Shown here: piece by piece, positions 1-7,756 of the stretch
Position numbering within the stretch: the stretch's first letter is position 1
Layout: each line of letters starts with the position of its first letter
Virus record (IMG/VR): IMGVR_UViG_3300042486_000812
Coordinates: 1-38,047 of that record
Direction: 5' to 3' (one strand)
Length of the DNA: 38,047 nt
Source: a virus
Notes under the pieces: generated by a model
Seen by the model: the letters and a program-made list of their open reading frames with translations, nothing else
Told to the model about the DNA's origin: nothing
Database searches by the model: none
Program-made: the position numbers and the translations under genes

Positions 1-122
1 GCAGAATGCCGGGGGGGGTGGGGGGGGGGTAACTTGTTGCCTTTTATCGCCTTACCACTGCTTTTCTGCGCGTAGCCTTAAACAGCCCACCAAGCCCGCC
101 AATCTGCACGCAGACCTGCATG
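1..122. repeat. Terminal direct repeat, left copy (circle junction)
   Basis: The first 122 bases reappear as the last 120 bases of the window. The only difference is the second G run, which is 10 G here and 8 G in the right copy. This is what a linearised circular sequence looks like, so the window is one full circle of about 37.93 kb. A genuine short terminal redundancy is less likely because no cos or pac feature is obvious here. Confidence 0.93.
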
Positions 123-134
123 AATGCAGGTTTT
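114..134 (+). terminator. Possible weak plus-strand terminator
   Basis: ACCTGCAT and ATGCAGGT (114-121 and 124-131) form an 8-bp inverted repeat with only 2 bases between them, and the right arm runs into TTTT. In the circle it lies about 150 bases downstream of the plus-strand RHH gene ending at 37901. The loop is too tight for a classical hairpin unless the stem frays, so this is tentative. Confidence 0.3.
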
Positions 135-210
135 GGAAGCGATGTATTATTGCGATCTGTCCGCGCCCGATCTGAGGTGCAAGTCGGGAGTTTGGCTCCA
201 AGTTGATTTT

Positions 211-657
211 CTACGAGATCATCCAACGCCAAATTTGCCATAGGAAAAACAGCGCTATCAGCAACATCAAGCACCCGCACCCGGCCTGGCACCCGGACAA
301 GTCATCTTTTTTTTCCTTCTCTTTTTTCTCTCCAATGCCAGCCACATTTTGCTTCCAAGCTTGGTATTCATCTTCATCGTAAAGATGCTTGTTTTTATCA
401 ATCAGTTCAGACGCCTCTTTTTTGCTGAAATCCCCATAGATTCCGTAGAACTCCAAGCGTCGAATCTGCCCCTCTGTTGCACCGTCCTCTTTGCGTAAAA
501 TCTCTGTGATGAGGTCGCTCGCCTCGCCCTTTGTATCAGGTGCTTCGTAGCCTTTTTCCTCAATCAATTCTCGTTGCCGGTCCGTGATTGGATCGAAGCG
601 CCAATCATCATTGGAAGCATTTTTTTCAGGCATATTAAAAGAATGAATGTCTGACAA
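211..657 (-). CDS. Tail-anchored accessory protein with two Q..L..G..KxEASxLI repeats
   Basis: 148 aa, beginning at a TTG (655-657) just after the integrase stop and preceded by GGCGGA; an ATG nine codons in (633) is the alternative start. The protein has two similar helical repeats at residues about 24-56 and 59-91. Each carries T(D/E)xQxxxL, a Gly, then (T/K)K(G/E)EAS(D/E)LI. I have seen this motif on many phage proteins but know no fixed function. A charged Lys/Glu linker (about 109-119) leads to a Cys cluster (C123, C127, C129) and one hydrophobic helix (129-146) at the C-terminus. The expected topology is a cytoplasmic head held by a C-terminal membrane anchor. It lies beside int and attP, where lysogeny cargo such as superinfection exclusion genes often sits. 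The composition is richer in Lys, Glu and Ile than the structural genes. Function unknown. Confidence 0.7.
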   Translation of the reverse strand: MSDIHSFNMPEKNASNDDWRFDPITDRQRELIEEKGYEAPDTKGEASDLITEILRKEDGATEGQIRRLEFYGIYGDFSKKEASELIDKNKHLYDEDEYQAWKQNVAGIGEKKEKEKKDDLSGCQAGCGCLMLLIALFFLWQIWRWMIS

Positions 658-675
658 CGATCCGCCAAGAATTTT

Positions 676-1716
676 TCAAAGCTCCCACCATTTCGCCGCA
701 TCGCGGCGTGAAACAAGGTTTGCATATGTCTCGTAAAGCAGGCGCGCCGATGTCCCCATGAGGAACGCCGTCTTAGTCGCATCCTTGAAATGCGCGAGGT
801 GGTAGCTTGCGAATGAATGGCGCAGGCAGTTGTCAGGCCACTTCAGCGTCATCACGCCAGAAGGCGACGCGCTCGGCTTCACCCCAATCACTCGGCAAGC
901 TTCGCGGATCACCGGCTTCCACTTTTTTACCGAATACCCATCCACCAGCGCCTTGTCTGCGTCTCGGCGTGGCATGTGGCGCTTGAGCGGCTCATAAATG
1001 TTTGCACTGCGAGGCCTTGCCGCCTCGCCCTGCTTGGCGTCCTCGTGGCGAATCACGATCTCGTCATATTCCCAATCAATCGCCGAGGCAGGAATCGAAA
1101 AAATTTCTCGCGTGCGAAGGCCTGCAAAGGCACCAGCCACAAGCCACGCCTTGAACCAATCAGGCCACTCGTGATCTAGGAGCGCCCGCATCTGGTCAAC
1201 CGTGAGGATCGGCAAGCGTGCGCCTTTATCCTTCTTCGGTGGAGCGTCGGCAAAAGGACTATCCCGCACAATTTTCTTCATGGCAGGTGACGAGAAAAAA
1301 TCTCGGCACACGGCAAAGACATTGAACCTCCCGCGAGTCGTGAGCGGCAACTTGCCCACCCATCGCCGCATCTCCTCTGCATCGAGGTCTTCCGGTTTCT
1401 TCTTCCCATGCGCCTCTGAGAGTTTCAGCAACCCCCATTTTAGCTGGCGCAGCGTGACCGGCTCCACCTCCACCGACTTCTTGGCGAGGAACGCAGCGAT
1501 ATAATGCGCCGTCGTCTCCCCTGCCTCTGCCTTTGATGGAATAGCACCCGTATGCGCCAAAGAAAAAACAAGCTCCGCATGAGCCTTGTTCGCGTCCGAT
1601 TGATCCTGAAAAAACATCCGCCTCCGCTTCCCGTTATTCATCGCCTTAGGGACATCAATCACCCACCGCGCCAGCTTGCGGTCGAACCGAGGAATCAGCG
1701 TTTTGAGATGAGCCAT
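676..1716 (-). CDS. int: Tyrosine recombinase integrase
   Basis: 346 aa, the usual size for a phage tyrosine integrase. The N-terminal part (about 60-150) fits a SAM-like core-binding domain and the C-terminal half is catalytic. Visible active-site residues are R201 in AGLRTREIF, R299 and H300 in LRHSFASYH, and Y331 in LLYETYA as the nucleophile. The first His of the usual HxxR box is Asn here (N296), and the later LGH box reads MGTS; both variations occur in related phage integrases. The ATG (1714-1716) lies inside a perfect 8-bp inverted repeat, suggesting autoregulation or excisionase control. The attP core with a tRNA 3' end is about 120 bp upstream. The enzyme should integrate the phage at the 3' end of a host tRNA gene. 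Confidence 0.95.
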   Translation of the reverse strand: MAHLKTLIPRFDRKLARWVIDVPKAMNNGKRRRMFFQDQSDANKAHAELVFSLAHTGAIPSKAEAGETTAHYIAAFLAKKSVEVEPVTLRQLKWGLLKLSEAHGKKKPEDLDAEEMRRWVGKLPLTTRGRFNVFAVCRDFFSSPAMKKIVRDSPFADAPPKKDKGARLPILTVDQMRALLDHEWPDWFKAWLVAGAFAGLRTREIFSIPASAIDWEYDEIVIRHEDAKQGEAARPRSANIYEPLKRHMPRRDADKALVDGYSVKKWKPVIREACRVIGVKPSASPSGVMTLKWPDNCLRHSFASYHLAHFKDATKTAFLMGTSARLLYETYANLVSRRDAAKWWEL

Positions 1717-1742
1717 GTCAATACATTGACATCCATTGACAC
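1715..1742. promoter_or_regulatory. Inverted repeat over the int start (ATTGACAT sites)
   Basis: ATGTCAAT-AC-ATTGACAT is a perfect 8-bp inverted repeat at 1715-1732 that includes the int start codon. A third copy, CCATTGACA, follows at 1733-1741. The same motif recurs at 1894-1908 and 1992-2001. The sites could be Int arm-type sites, excisionase sites or an int operator. Confidence 0.6.
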
Positions 1743-1847
1743 TTTTGCAAATTCTCCCGAAATTTTCCGAATCTTTAAAACCTCATCAAACCCTCTCCCA
1801 GTCTACCTCAGCGGCCTTTTTCCGAATCTTCCCTAAACCTTTCAAAG

Positions 1848-1880
1848 TGGCGGAGGAGGTGGGATTCGAACCTACCTTCG
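1848..1880 (-). other. attP: attP core: 3' end of a tRNA gene (probably tRNA-Ser)
   Basis: Read on the minus strand this carries the T-loop GGTTCGAATCC followed by CACCTCCTCCGCCA. That is a T-arm 3' side, a CTCCTCC acceptor strand, discriminator G73 and an encoded CCA. G73 with a GGAGGAG-type acceptor points to tRNA-Ser. No 5' half of a tRNA is present, and the T-stem 5' side (GTAGG) has one mismatch to CCCAC. The sequence upstream of the T-loop is therefore phage-derived, and this is a tRNA-end identity segment rather than a gene. The int gene lies next to it. Confidence 0.82.
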
Positions 1881-2014
1881 CTCCTAGTGAAAATGTCAAC
1901 GATTGACACTTTTTGGATTTTTGAGGCCCGTTCACTAGAGAGAAAAAGGCCAAAAAGGTAGGTTTTGACTCCAACTTACTCCCCAGTGAAAATGTCAATG
2001 GTTTTGGACCATTG
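1869..2014. repeat. att-region arm repeats (nested inverted and direct repeats)
   Basis: The interval from 1717 to 2034 has no gene. It holds AACCTACC (1869-1876) facing GGTAGGTT (1957-1964), CTAGTGAA (1884-1891) facing TTCACTAG (1931-1938), and TGTCAA-cga-TTGACA (1894-1908). AGTGAAAATGTCAA is directly repeated at 1886-1899 and 1985-1998. CAATGG (1996-2001) faces CCATTG (2009-2014) just after the tail operon and may also act as a weak minus-strand terminator. Together these look like attP arm sites around the core. Confidence 0.65.
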
Positions 2015-2034
2015 GAAAAATGACGCAGATTTTT

Positions 2035-3123
2035 TTACTTAAAAGAATTTGTCTCAGGATTCCACGTGACGGCCTCGATGTTTCTGCCTGCGGGGGTCGA
2101 TGGATTGTTTGCCGCGCTGGTCGTGTTTGGGGTCGAGAGGTCTTTGATTTCGGCTTGAACGGAGGTTGTGAACCCGCTGGGGCTTAGAGAGTGCGTGACG
2201 GTTTTGATGGTCCAGCTTTTGTTCATCGCGTCGGGGAATCCTGAGAGCGTGATGATGCCCTCGGCTATTATGTCCGGGCGTCCGCTCATTGAGAGGGTGA
2301 TGGCTTCGCTGCCGCGCTCGCTGGATTTGAGGAAGGATTTGGCGGCGTTTTTGGCGCTGGCTTCGTCGGGGTAGAGGTTTGGGGCTTCGTAGTCCGCTCC
2401 GCTGCCTTCGCCATCGAGCTTGAAGGAATTGGTTTCGCCTGTCTCTGGATCGTGCCAGCGGGTGGTGGCGCTTCCGTATTTGGTGCGCTGCGAAAATTGG
2501 CCGCTGTAGCTGGCGACCTCGCTCTTGGTGATCGTCGGGCCGGGGATGAGTGCGCCGGTGATGCTTGCGCCGGTGCTGCGGGGCAGGAAGAGCAGCCTTC
2601 CGAATGTGGGCTTCATGAGCGCCTCGTAGTCACGGGCGAGGCGCGTGAGGAGGTTCATGTTGCTTTCGTTGGTCTGGTCCAGGTGGGGAATCGTGACCGT
2701 GTAGTATTGCGGAGCGATGCCGGGAATGAGACCACACTCGGCGGCGATGTTGGTGACGAGCGCACCGAGGGTGATGTCATCGAACGAGCGAGTTTTTCGG
2801 CTTTGGAATGGCGTGAATCCACCCGCCGATGCGAAGGGGGCTGCTTTGCCTGAAAGGCTCATGCGTTCGGGGAACCCGGAAAGGCTGATCTGATCGATGA
2901 CGAACTGGCCCTTGTCCACGGTGTTGCCTTCGTAGCCTATGGCGATACTCAGGATTTCGCCCTCGGAGGGGATCGGGAGTTTCCCGTCATGGTTGGAGAG
3001 TTCGATGGATACCGTATCGGCCTGTTCGGTCGAGTTGTCGGTGATCGTGAGCGAGGCGAGGCGTTGGGCGTAGGTTTTCGTGAGGTCGCCGCCTGTGCCG
3101 GTGATGCGGAAATCTGGCTTCAT
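2035..3123 (-). CDS. D: Tail hub protein, P2 gpD family
   Basis: 362 aa, last gene of the tail operon. The N-terminus (MKPDFRITGTGGDLTKTYAQR) and a following stretch of Ile/Ser-rich beta strands match the P2 gpD late-tail protein family, structural equivalent of T4 gp27 and Mu gp44. In P2-like virions a trimer of gpD forms the hub joining the tube to the gpV spike. The conserved mid region (Q..TDES..LLTRLA.DY-like, here QTNESNMNLLTRLARDYEAL, about 150-170) and a closing SFK are present. It follows U and X as in P2. Length is typical of P2-group D proteins. Confidence 0.92.
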   Translation of the reverse strand: MKPDFRITGTGGDLTKTYAQRLASLTITDNSTEQADTVSIELSNHDGKLPIPSEGEILSIAIGYEGNTVDKGQFVIDQISLSGFPERMSLSGKAAPFASAGGFTPFQSRKTRSFDDITLGALVTNIAAECGLIPGIAPQYYTVTIPHLDQTNESNMNLLTRLARDYEALMKPTFGRLLFLPRSTGASITGALIPGPTITKSEVASYSGQFSQRTKYGSATTRWHDPETGETNSFKLDGEGSGADYEAPNLYPDEASAKNAAKSFLKSSERGSEAITLSMSGRPDIIAEGIITLSGFPDAMNKSWTIKTVTHSLSPSGFTTSVQAEIKDLSTPNTTSAANNPSTPAGRNIEAVTWNPETNSFK

Positions 3124-3126
3124 CCC

Positions 3127-3342
3127 TTACGAAAAAAGGCTGACCGTTTCTTTTGCTTTTGGCGCTTCGATGATGGGCAGGACGATGTGGATTCCGGCGG
3201 GCAGGTATGGGCCTTGTTCAGCCAGGCGAAGCGAGCGGTTGACCTCAAGGACGGTTTCAACCTGTTGGCCGTAGGTGCTGCCGTAATGCCGGTGGCAGAT
3301 TTCATCGAGCATGTCGCCCTGCTTTGTTTTGTAGACATTCAT
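3127..3342 (-). CDS. X: Tail protein X (LysM-like)
   Basis: 71 aa. It starts at the ATG (3340-3342) that overlaps the gpU stop in ATGA; the reading frame is open further upstream, but that region is the gpU gene. The sequence shows the P2 gpX pattern: a LysM-like fold with GDMLDEICHRHYG early, VLEVNRSL in the middle, and GPYLPAGIHIVLP near the end. In P2, X is a small protein needed for tail assembly and is thought to sit near the tail tip or hub. It lies between U and D as in P2. Confidence 0.9.
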   Translation of the reverse strand: MNVYKTKQGDMLDEICHRHYGSTYGQQVETVLEVNRSLRLAEQGPYLPAGIHIVLPIIEAPKAKETVSLFS

Positions 3343-3788
3343 TGCAGTGATCCCAAAAGCCCGGAGGCTGACACGTTGAACGGCCCGATCTTCAGCGTGA
3401 CCTCGGCGTATTTTTTCAGATTGATTTGGAAGTCGATTTTGCGGGGTTGGCCGTTTGACCAAAAAACCTCCTGCGCCTCGGTGATGCTTTCGACCACCCA
3501 GAGGCCGTAATAGTTCCCCGTGCCTGTGACCAACGGCAGGGCGATTCCAAGGGAGGCTTGGACGCGCATTTGCGACATCTGGCCGAGTCCGCCTTTGTAT
3601 TCGGGCAGGATCGTTCCTTGGAGAGAGATGGTTTCCGAGTCGTATCCGCAATACTGCATCAGCGGGGCTTGGCCGAAGCGTTCGACCTCTTCCCACTTGT
3701 AGGAGGATTGCCGCTCCAACTGCTGATATGCGGCAGTCGAAATGCTGAACCGGAAAGCGCCGAGCGCGAGCATCGTATCGTTTGCCAT
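3339..3788 (-). CDS. U: Tail protein U, P2 gpU family
   Basis: 149 aa. The opening MLALGAFRFSISTAAYQQLER and the following WE..ERFGQ.P..QY.G are classic features of P2 gpU, and the gene sits between the tape measure and X exactly as in P2. gpU is an essential tail protein of contractile-tailed phages. The stop overlaps the X start by 4 bases (ATGA), suggesting translational coupling. The closing part is beta-rich and includes VFWSNGQPRKIDFQINLKKY. Confidence 0.92.
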   Translation of the reverse strand: MANDTMLALGAFRFSISTAAYQQLERQSSYKWEEVERFGQAPLMQYCGYDSETISLQGTILPEYKGGLGQMSQMRVQASLGIALPLVTGTGNYYGLWVVESITEAQEVFWSNGQPRKIDFQINLKKYAEVTLKIGPFNVSASGLLGSLQ

Positions 3789-3790
3789 GG

Positions 3791-5680
3791 TTAGTCGTAG
3801 AGGGCACCCCCAGCGAGGGCTGCTTGGCGTCCATCGAGGCGAGCGAGCACGAGGTCGGCCAGCGTGCGTTCGTTCATGCCGGGGCTGGCGGTGATGTTGA
3901 TGGTGATCGTGCGGTTGTCGTTGCTCACGCTGCCGCCTGCGCGGTGGTTGGGGATGATTGACCCGGATGAGGATGGGCTGAAAATCTCAGGGCCTCGCTC
4001 TCCGACGAGGTAGTTTTTGCCAGCGGACACAGGGCCGCCGGCTGCGCGTGCGCCGTCAATCGGTGCGGGGCCGTCTCCGCCTGTGAAGACGCCTTTGATT
4101 GAGCTGCCGAGACCAACGAACTTTTCGCGCACCCATGAGAACCACGCGCCGATTTTGCCTGTGAGCCGGTCAAATGCTCCTGAGATTGAGTCGTAGATAC
4201 TCGTTCCCATGTCCGAGATGGCCATGGTGGTATTGTTGACCCATTCGCCGATTGCGCTGCCCATGTTTGAAATGAATCCGGTTGTCGCCGTCCATGCCTC
4301 GTTTAGCGCCCATGACCATGTATCCCAGTTTTCAGCCACATGTTTGACCGCCAAACCAACTGCTACAAAGCCTGCGGCGACAACGGCCACCGTGCCGATG
4401 ATTGGCAGGAGTGCTGCGCTCCCGCCTGCTGCGGCTGCGGCCATGCCCCAGAGTCCTGTCGTTAGGGAAATGATGCCGGGGATGGAGATGATGCACGAAG
4501 CGCCAAGCGAAGCGATGGCGGCGATGGTTGGCAGGAGCGGCACGGCGGCGATTCCGATTAACACGGTTTTTAGTCCGCCGAACGGCTCCATGAATTGCAA
4601 AAATGACTTTGTCCAACCCGGCACTTTCTCGGCAAAATTTGCGACGCTGTCGATTGCTCTGGAAATGGCGGTTCCCATTTCGTTGGCGATTTTTTGCAGG
4701 CTCCCATCCGCTGCCATCTTGTCGATCGTTGCGAGCAGCGAGCCTAATCTACCTTTTAGGTTCTCAAAAGCTGATGACTGCATGACGAGGGCGGTGAAGC
4801 GTGTCCACTGGTCTCCAAGGTTGGACATCATGCCTTGCCAAGTGCCTGACATTTTTTCCATGGCTCCTCCGTATTTTTCATTCCATATCGCTTGCAAGGT
4901 GCCTTGAATTTGTTTGCGGTTGTTAGCGTCCGCAGCGGCAACGATTTCTTTTCCGCTCTTGTTCGTGAAACGATAGAGGATTCGCCCCTTTTCCTTTGTC
5001 GCCTTAATACCAAATTCTTTCAGCCGCTCGTTCTCACCGGTTACGGCGTCCGCAATGGCCTCGACGGCATCCATAACATCCTTTCCCATGGCGGCCGATG
5101 TATCTCCGAGTGTCTTAAGCAGGCCACTTTTAATCGGGTCGATTCCATAAGCCTTTAGCTTAACGAAAGCTTCTGTGACCGACGCTAAATCGTAAGGCGT
5201 CTTTGCGGCAAAATCTGAAATCCATTGGAAGCTGGCTTTTGCTTTTTCGCTACTTCCTTCGATTGTTTCCAGGATGGTTTGGAATTTTTCAAACTGAGCA
5301 GCAACATCGAGGAACTGGGTTTTAAAAATCGCTCCGAGTCCTGCCGCCGCTGCGGTGGCTCCCACTCCCACATAAGCAAGGTTTCGCCCAACGGCTCGAA
5401 ATTTGTCTCCGATTGGTTGAATCCTCCCCCACGAGTCCATCACTTTGCGGGTTGCGTCGGCTTTGCGTTGTAGAGCGGCAAGCTCTTTGCCGAGCGTGAC
5501 GGTATCCGCGCCGGATTCTTTCATCGCCGCACCGACCTCCTTCATGCGGGATTTCAGCTTCGACATTGAAGCGCCGAGAATCTTAGTGTTCCCGGTGACG
5601 GCGGCAAACGACGATTTCAGCGAGCCAGCAACGGCCCCGCCGATCTCGATTGTCGCTTTGAATTTTTTCTCGGTCGCCAT
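3791..5680 (-). CDS. T: Tail tape-measure protein, P2 gpT family
   Basis: 629 aa. The N-terminal half is helical and carries the tape-measure block with FEKFQTILETIEGSSEKA and AKTPYDLASVTEAFVKLKAYG (about 130-180). A long hydrophobic, Ala/Gly-rich stretch follows (about 365-440), consistent with the membrane-active part of tape measures. The C-terminus has the GGPVSAGKNYLVGERGPEIF motif (about 550-575) common to phage tape-measure proteins. It starts two bases after the E' stop, as in P2. The length sets tail length and suggests a shorter tail than that of P2. Confidence 0.93.
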   Translation of the reverse strand: MATEKKFKATIEIGGAVAGSLKSSFAAVTGNTKILGASMSKLKSRMKEVGAAMKESGADTVTLGKELAALQRKADATRKVMDSWGRIQPIGDKFRAVGRNLAYVGVGATAAAAGLGAIFKTQFLDVAAQFEKFQTILETIEGSSEKAKASFQWISDFAAKTPYDLASVTEAFVKLKAYGIDPIKSGLLKTLGDTSAAMGKDVMDAVEAIADAVTGENERLKEFGIKATKEKGRILYRFTNKSGKEIVAAADANNRKQIQGTLQAIWNEKYGGAMEKMSGTWQGMMSNLGDQWTRFTALVMQSSAFENLKGRLGSLLATIDKMAADGSLQKIANEMGTAISRAIDSVANFAEKVPGWTKSFLQFMEPFGGLKTVLIGIAAVPLLPTIAAIASLGASCIISIPGIISLTTGLWGMAAAAAGGSAALLPIIGTVAVVAAGFVAVGLAVKHVAENWDTWSWALNEAWTATTGFISNMGSAIGEWVNNTTMAISDMGTSIYDSISGAFDRLTGKIGAWFSWVREKFVGLGSSIKGVFTGGDGPAPIDGARAAGGPVSAGKNYLVGERGPEIFSPSSSGSIIPNHRAGGSVSNDNRTITINITASPGMNERTLADLVLARLDGRQAALAGGALYD

Positions 5681-5682
5681 GA

Positions 5683-5817
5683 TTATTTAGTAAGTTTGCC
5701 GCACCAGTCCACAAGCTCCTCGGCGGTCATTGCGCTGATCTCTGCGAGGCTCCATCCGGTGTGACTGGCCAGTGCGAGAGTGCCGCGCATGGCGTCCTCC
5801 CGCGTCAGGACAAAAAA
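5683..5817 (-). CDS. E': Tail assembly chaperone E' extension by -1 frameshift
   Basis: The E gene ends with the minus-strand heptamer T TTT TTG (5811-5817), read in zero frame as TTT TTG TCC TGA. Slipping back one base gives GTC CTG ACG and so on, and stays open to the TAA at 5683-5685. This adds VLTREDA followed by MRGTLALASHTGWSLAEI and SAMTAEELVDWCGKLTK. The GWSLAEIxxMTxxEL.DW pattern matches P2 E', and the slip site is the same as in P2. The E+E' fusion would be the alternative tail chaperone made at low ratio. An internal ATG at 5788-5790 also exists but is probably not used. Confidence 0.88.
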   Translation of the reverse strand, partial: FFVLTREDAMRGTLALASHTGWSLAEISAMTAEELVDWCGKLTK

Positions 5818-6068
5818 GCCGAGAACGCTTTAGCGAGCTTTTGATAGTCGCCCAGGTCGAGGTCTCGGATTTCAGCGGGCGTTACCATGCAGAGGTTCGA
5901 GAACGTGAGAATTTCGATTTCCTTTTCGCCACGTCCTTTTGCGCCTTCCTCGGCTGCGAGGATGTCGCCGACTTTGGGCCTGCGGAGGGTGAGGCGGCTG
6001 CACTCCACGCCTTCGATTTTGATTGGGAAATCGAGGGCAATTTCGACGGTGGATTTTTTGTTGGCCAT
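5805..6068 (-). CDS. E: Tail assembly chaperone, P2 gpE family
   Basis: 87 aa, with the P2 gpE pattern: an N-terminal beta part containing LTLRRPKVGDILAAEE and a C-terminal DLGDYQKLAKAFSAFLS. It lies between the tube gene FII and tape-measure gene T as in P2. The protein is not a virion component in P2; it assists assembly of the tube on the tape measure. The zero-frame stop (5805-5807) follows directly after the T TTT TTG slip site that yields E+E'. Confidence 0.93.
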   Translation of the reverse strand: MANKKSTVEIALDFPIKIEGVECSRLTLRRPKVGDILAAEEGAKGRGEKEIEILTFSNLCMVTPAEIRDLDLGDYQKLAKAFSAFLS

Positions 6069-6077
6069 TGCGCTGGA

Positions 6078-6587
6078 TTAGATGCCGATGGCGTTGCGCT
6101 GGGCTGCGAGGCGGTCGGTTCCGTTTACGATGCGAACCATGTTTGGAACATCGATGTCGTTGATGGTCCGGCCTGCTTGGGTGTATTTGTAGCTGCGGAG
6201 GTCCATCGTGAAGGAGATGGTCGATTTCTCGCCAGCCTTCCACGCGCCGGGTTCCATCGAACGGATGGTTCCGTTCATGTAAACGACCACGGGCGTCACT
6301 GCGCCGTCGAGGCTTTCGAGAGCGCCACGGGCGACGAGTGGGACGGTCTGGCCTTGGCCCATGCCCCAGAGGTTGAGGACATTTTCCTCGTAGCCTGAGA
6401 GGACGAAGGAGGCTTCAAGTTTCTCCTGGCCCATTTCGACGGCCACGGATGCGTCCATGCCACCAGCGCGGAAGTCTTCGACCACGAGGCCGAGGGTCGG
6501 GAGTTGCAGCTCGTCTACGACGCCTGCAAACCCACGCCCGTCCACATAGAGGTTGAAGTTTTTGAGGATGTTTGATGCGGTTGCCAT
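6078..6587 (-). CDS. FII: Major tail tube protein, P2 FII family
   Basis: 169 aa, typical for P2 FII. It begins with SNILKNFNLYVDGRGFAGVV, followed by ELQLPTLGLVVEDFRAGGMD, a conserved tube-protein block, and ends with TINDIDVPNMVRIVNGTDRL. The protein polymerises as hexameric rings into the inner tube that crosses the envelope after sheath contraction. It lies ten bases downstream of the sheath gene in the P2 order. Confidence 0.95.
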   Translation of the reverse strand: MATASNILKNFNLYVDGRGFAGVVDELQLPTLGLVVEDFRAGGMDASVAVEMGQEKLEASFVLSGYEENVLNLWGMGQGQTVPLVARGALESLDGAVTPVVVYMNGTIRSMEPGAWKAGEKSTISFTMDLRSYKYTQAGRTINDIDVPNMVRIVNGTDRLAAQRNAIGI

Positions 6588-6596
6588 GGTCTTTTT

Positions 6597-7703
6597 TTAG
6601 TTAAGGATTTCGGTGAGATATTCGTTCGTAAGCTCGCCACGGAAGGTGATGTGTTCGGCTGGATATGGCGGCGTGAAGTCGAAGTTGAAATAGACCTTGC
6701 CGAGCTGGATGTTTGCCGGGGTGTTGAGGTCTGGATCGGCCCAGCATTTGCCGCCGAGGATCGCGCCTTGGTTTTTGAGGCTGGCGAGGTAGGCGTTGAC
6801 GGACTCGGTGACATCTTCGAGGTATGTTTTCGAGATGAGGCGATCCACTGCCCAGAGGTGGGCGCGTTGGAGGCTGTCGAAAATGAGGTCCGCTGTGCGG
6901 CGAACATTGACGAATTGGTATTTGATGTCCGTGCTGCCGGTCTGGTTGCCCCAGAGGCGGAAGCCTCCGCTGCGGATGAAGGTGGCGACATTGCCGAGGT
7001 TCAGCACGTTGGCGAGTGAGGAGGTATCGCCGAGGACAAAATCAACGGCTTTGTCGATCTTCTCGATGCCTGCGATTTCGTTGTTCGATGGCGACCACCA
7101 GAAGCCGCGCTCGTTATCGATGCGGGCCATGAGGCCAGCGACATATGGCGAGGGGTCTTCGCCGCCGTTGACGGCTGGCCATACTCCATAAATGCGATCA
7201 TTGCCGTTTGCTGTGACCCATGCCGAGGCTTCTGTGGCGGTGTCGATTGCGGCAACGCTTGAAACGAGTCCAGCGATGGCAACCGCACGGAGAGCGGAGG
7301 CGACGGCTTTCACATCGTCAATCGTGGTGGTCTCATACGCGCCTTCTGCGACGATGAGGCGAGGCGTGACATTGAGTTCAGCTTGCGCTTTGCGCAGGGC
7401 GTGGACGCCAGTGAGCAGGCTGGAGCTGCCAGCGACATCCGCCGCAGTCGCGCAACGCACGACGACGACAACTGCGCCAGTCTGTTTGTAAATCGCTTCA
7501 ATGGCCTTGCCGAGGAATGTGCTTGCGCCAAGCTTGGTCGAAACCCCTGTTGGGGATGTCACGAGGACGGGTGTGTTCAGCGGAAAATCCGAGTGAGCTG
7601 TGCCTGTGCCGACGAGTCCGATGACGCTGGACGAAACGGTTTTGATCGGGCGTGGCCCGCCAGTGATTTCTTGAACTTCGACGCCGTGTAAAAATTGAGA
7701 CAT
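6597..7703 (-). CDS. FI: Contractile tail sheath protein, P2 FI family
   Basis: 368 aa. The start MSQFLHGVEVQEITGGPRPI and SSVIGLVGTG are hallmarks of the P2 FI sheath family, as is the central WWSPSNNEIAGIEKIDKAVDF. The C-terminal part holds SVNAYLASLKNQGAILGGKC and FTPPYPAEHITF. It forms the outer contractile layer of the tail. Its upstream region (7704-7777) contains no other gene but carries one copy of the dispersed boundary element. The length is slightly shorter than P2 FI (396 aa). Confidence 0.96.
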   Translation of the reverse strand: MSQFLHGVEVQEITGGPRPIKTVSSSVIGLVGTGTAHSDFPLNTPVLVTSPTGVSTKLGASTFLGKAIEAIYKQTGAVVVVVRCATAADVAGSSSLLTGVHALRKAQAELNVTPRLIVAEGAYETTTIDDVKAVASALRAVAIAGLVSSVAAIDTATEASAWVTANGNDRIYGVWPAVNGGEDPSPYVAGLMARIDNERGFWWSPSNNEIAGIEKIDKAVDFVLGDTSSLANVLNLGNVATFIRSGGFRLWGNQTGSTDIKYQFVNVRRTADLIFDSLQRAHLWAVDRLISKTYLEDVTESVNAYLASLKNQGAILGGKCWADPDLNTPANIQLGKVYFNFDFTPPYPAEHITFRGELTNEYLTEILN

Positions 7704-7756
7704 GGTTGTTTAGTGGTTTGCGGTTGCGGGTGAGAGTGTGCGGGGATCGTGTTGCG

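Noticed and set aside
44-292. Small minus-strand open frame across the junction region
   Set aside because: Overlaps the accessory gene in another frame and has no recognisable features; its end runs into the repeated junction sequence.
1848-1880. A complete tRNA gene
   Set aside because: Only the T-loop and 3' acceptor half are present; no D-arm, anticodon arm or 5' acceptor can be found upstream.
676-2034. Serine recombinase or transposition (Mu-like) replication, given the Mor-family gene
   Set aside because: The integrase has tyrosine-recombinase motifs and no MuA/MuB-like transposase genes are present.
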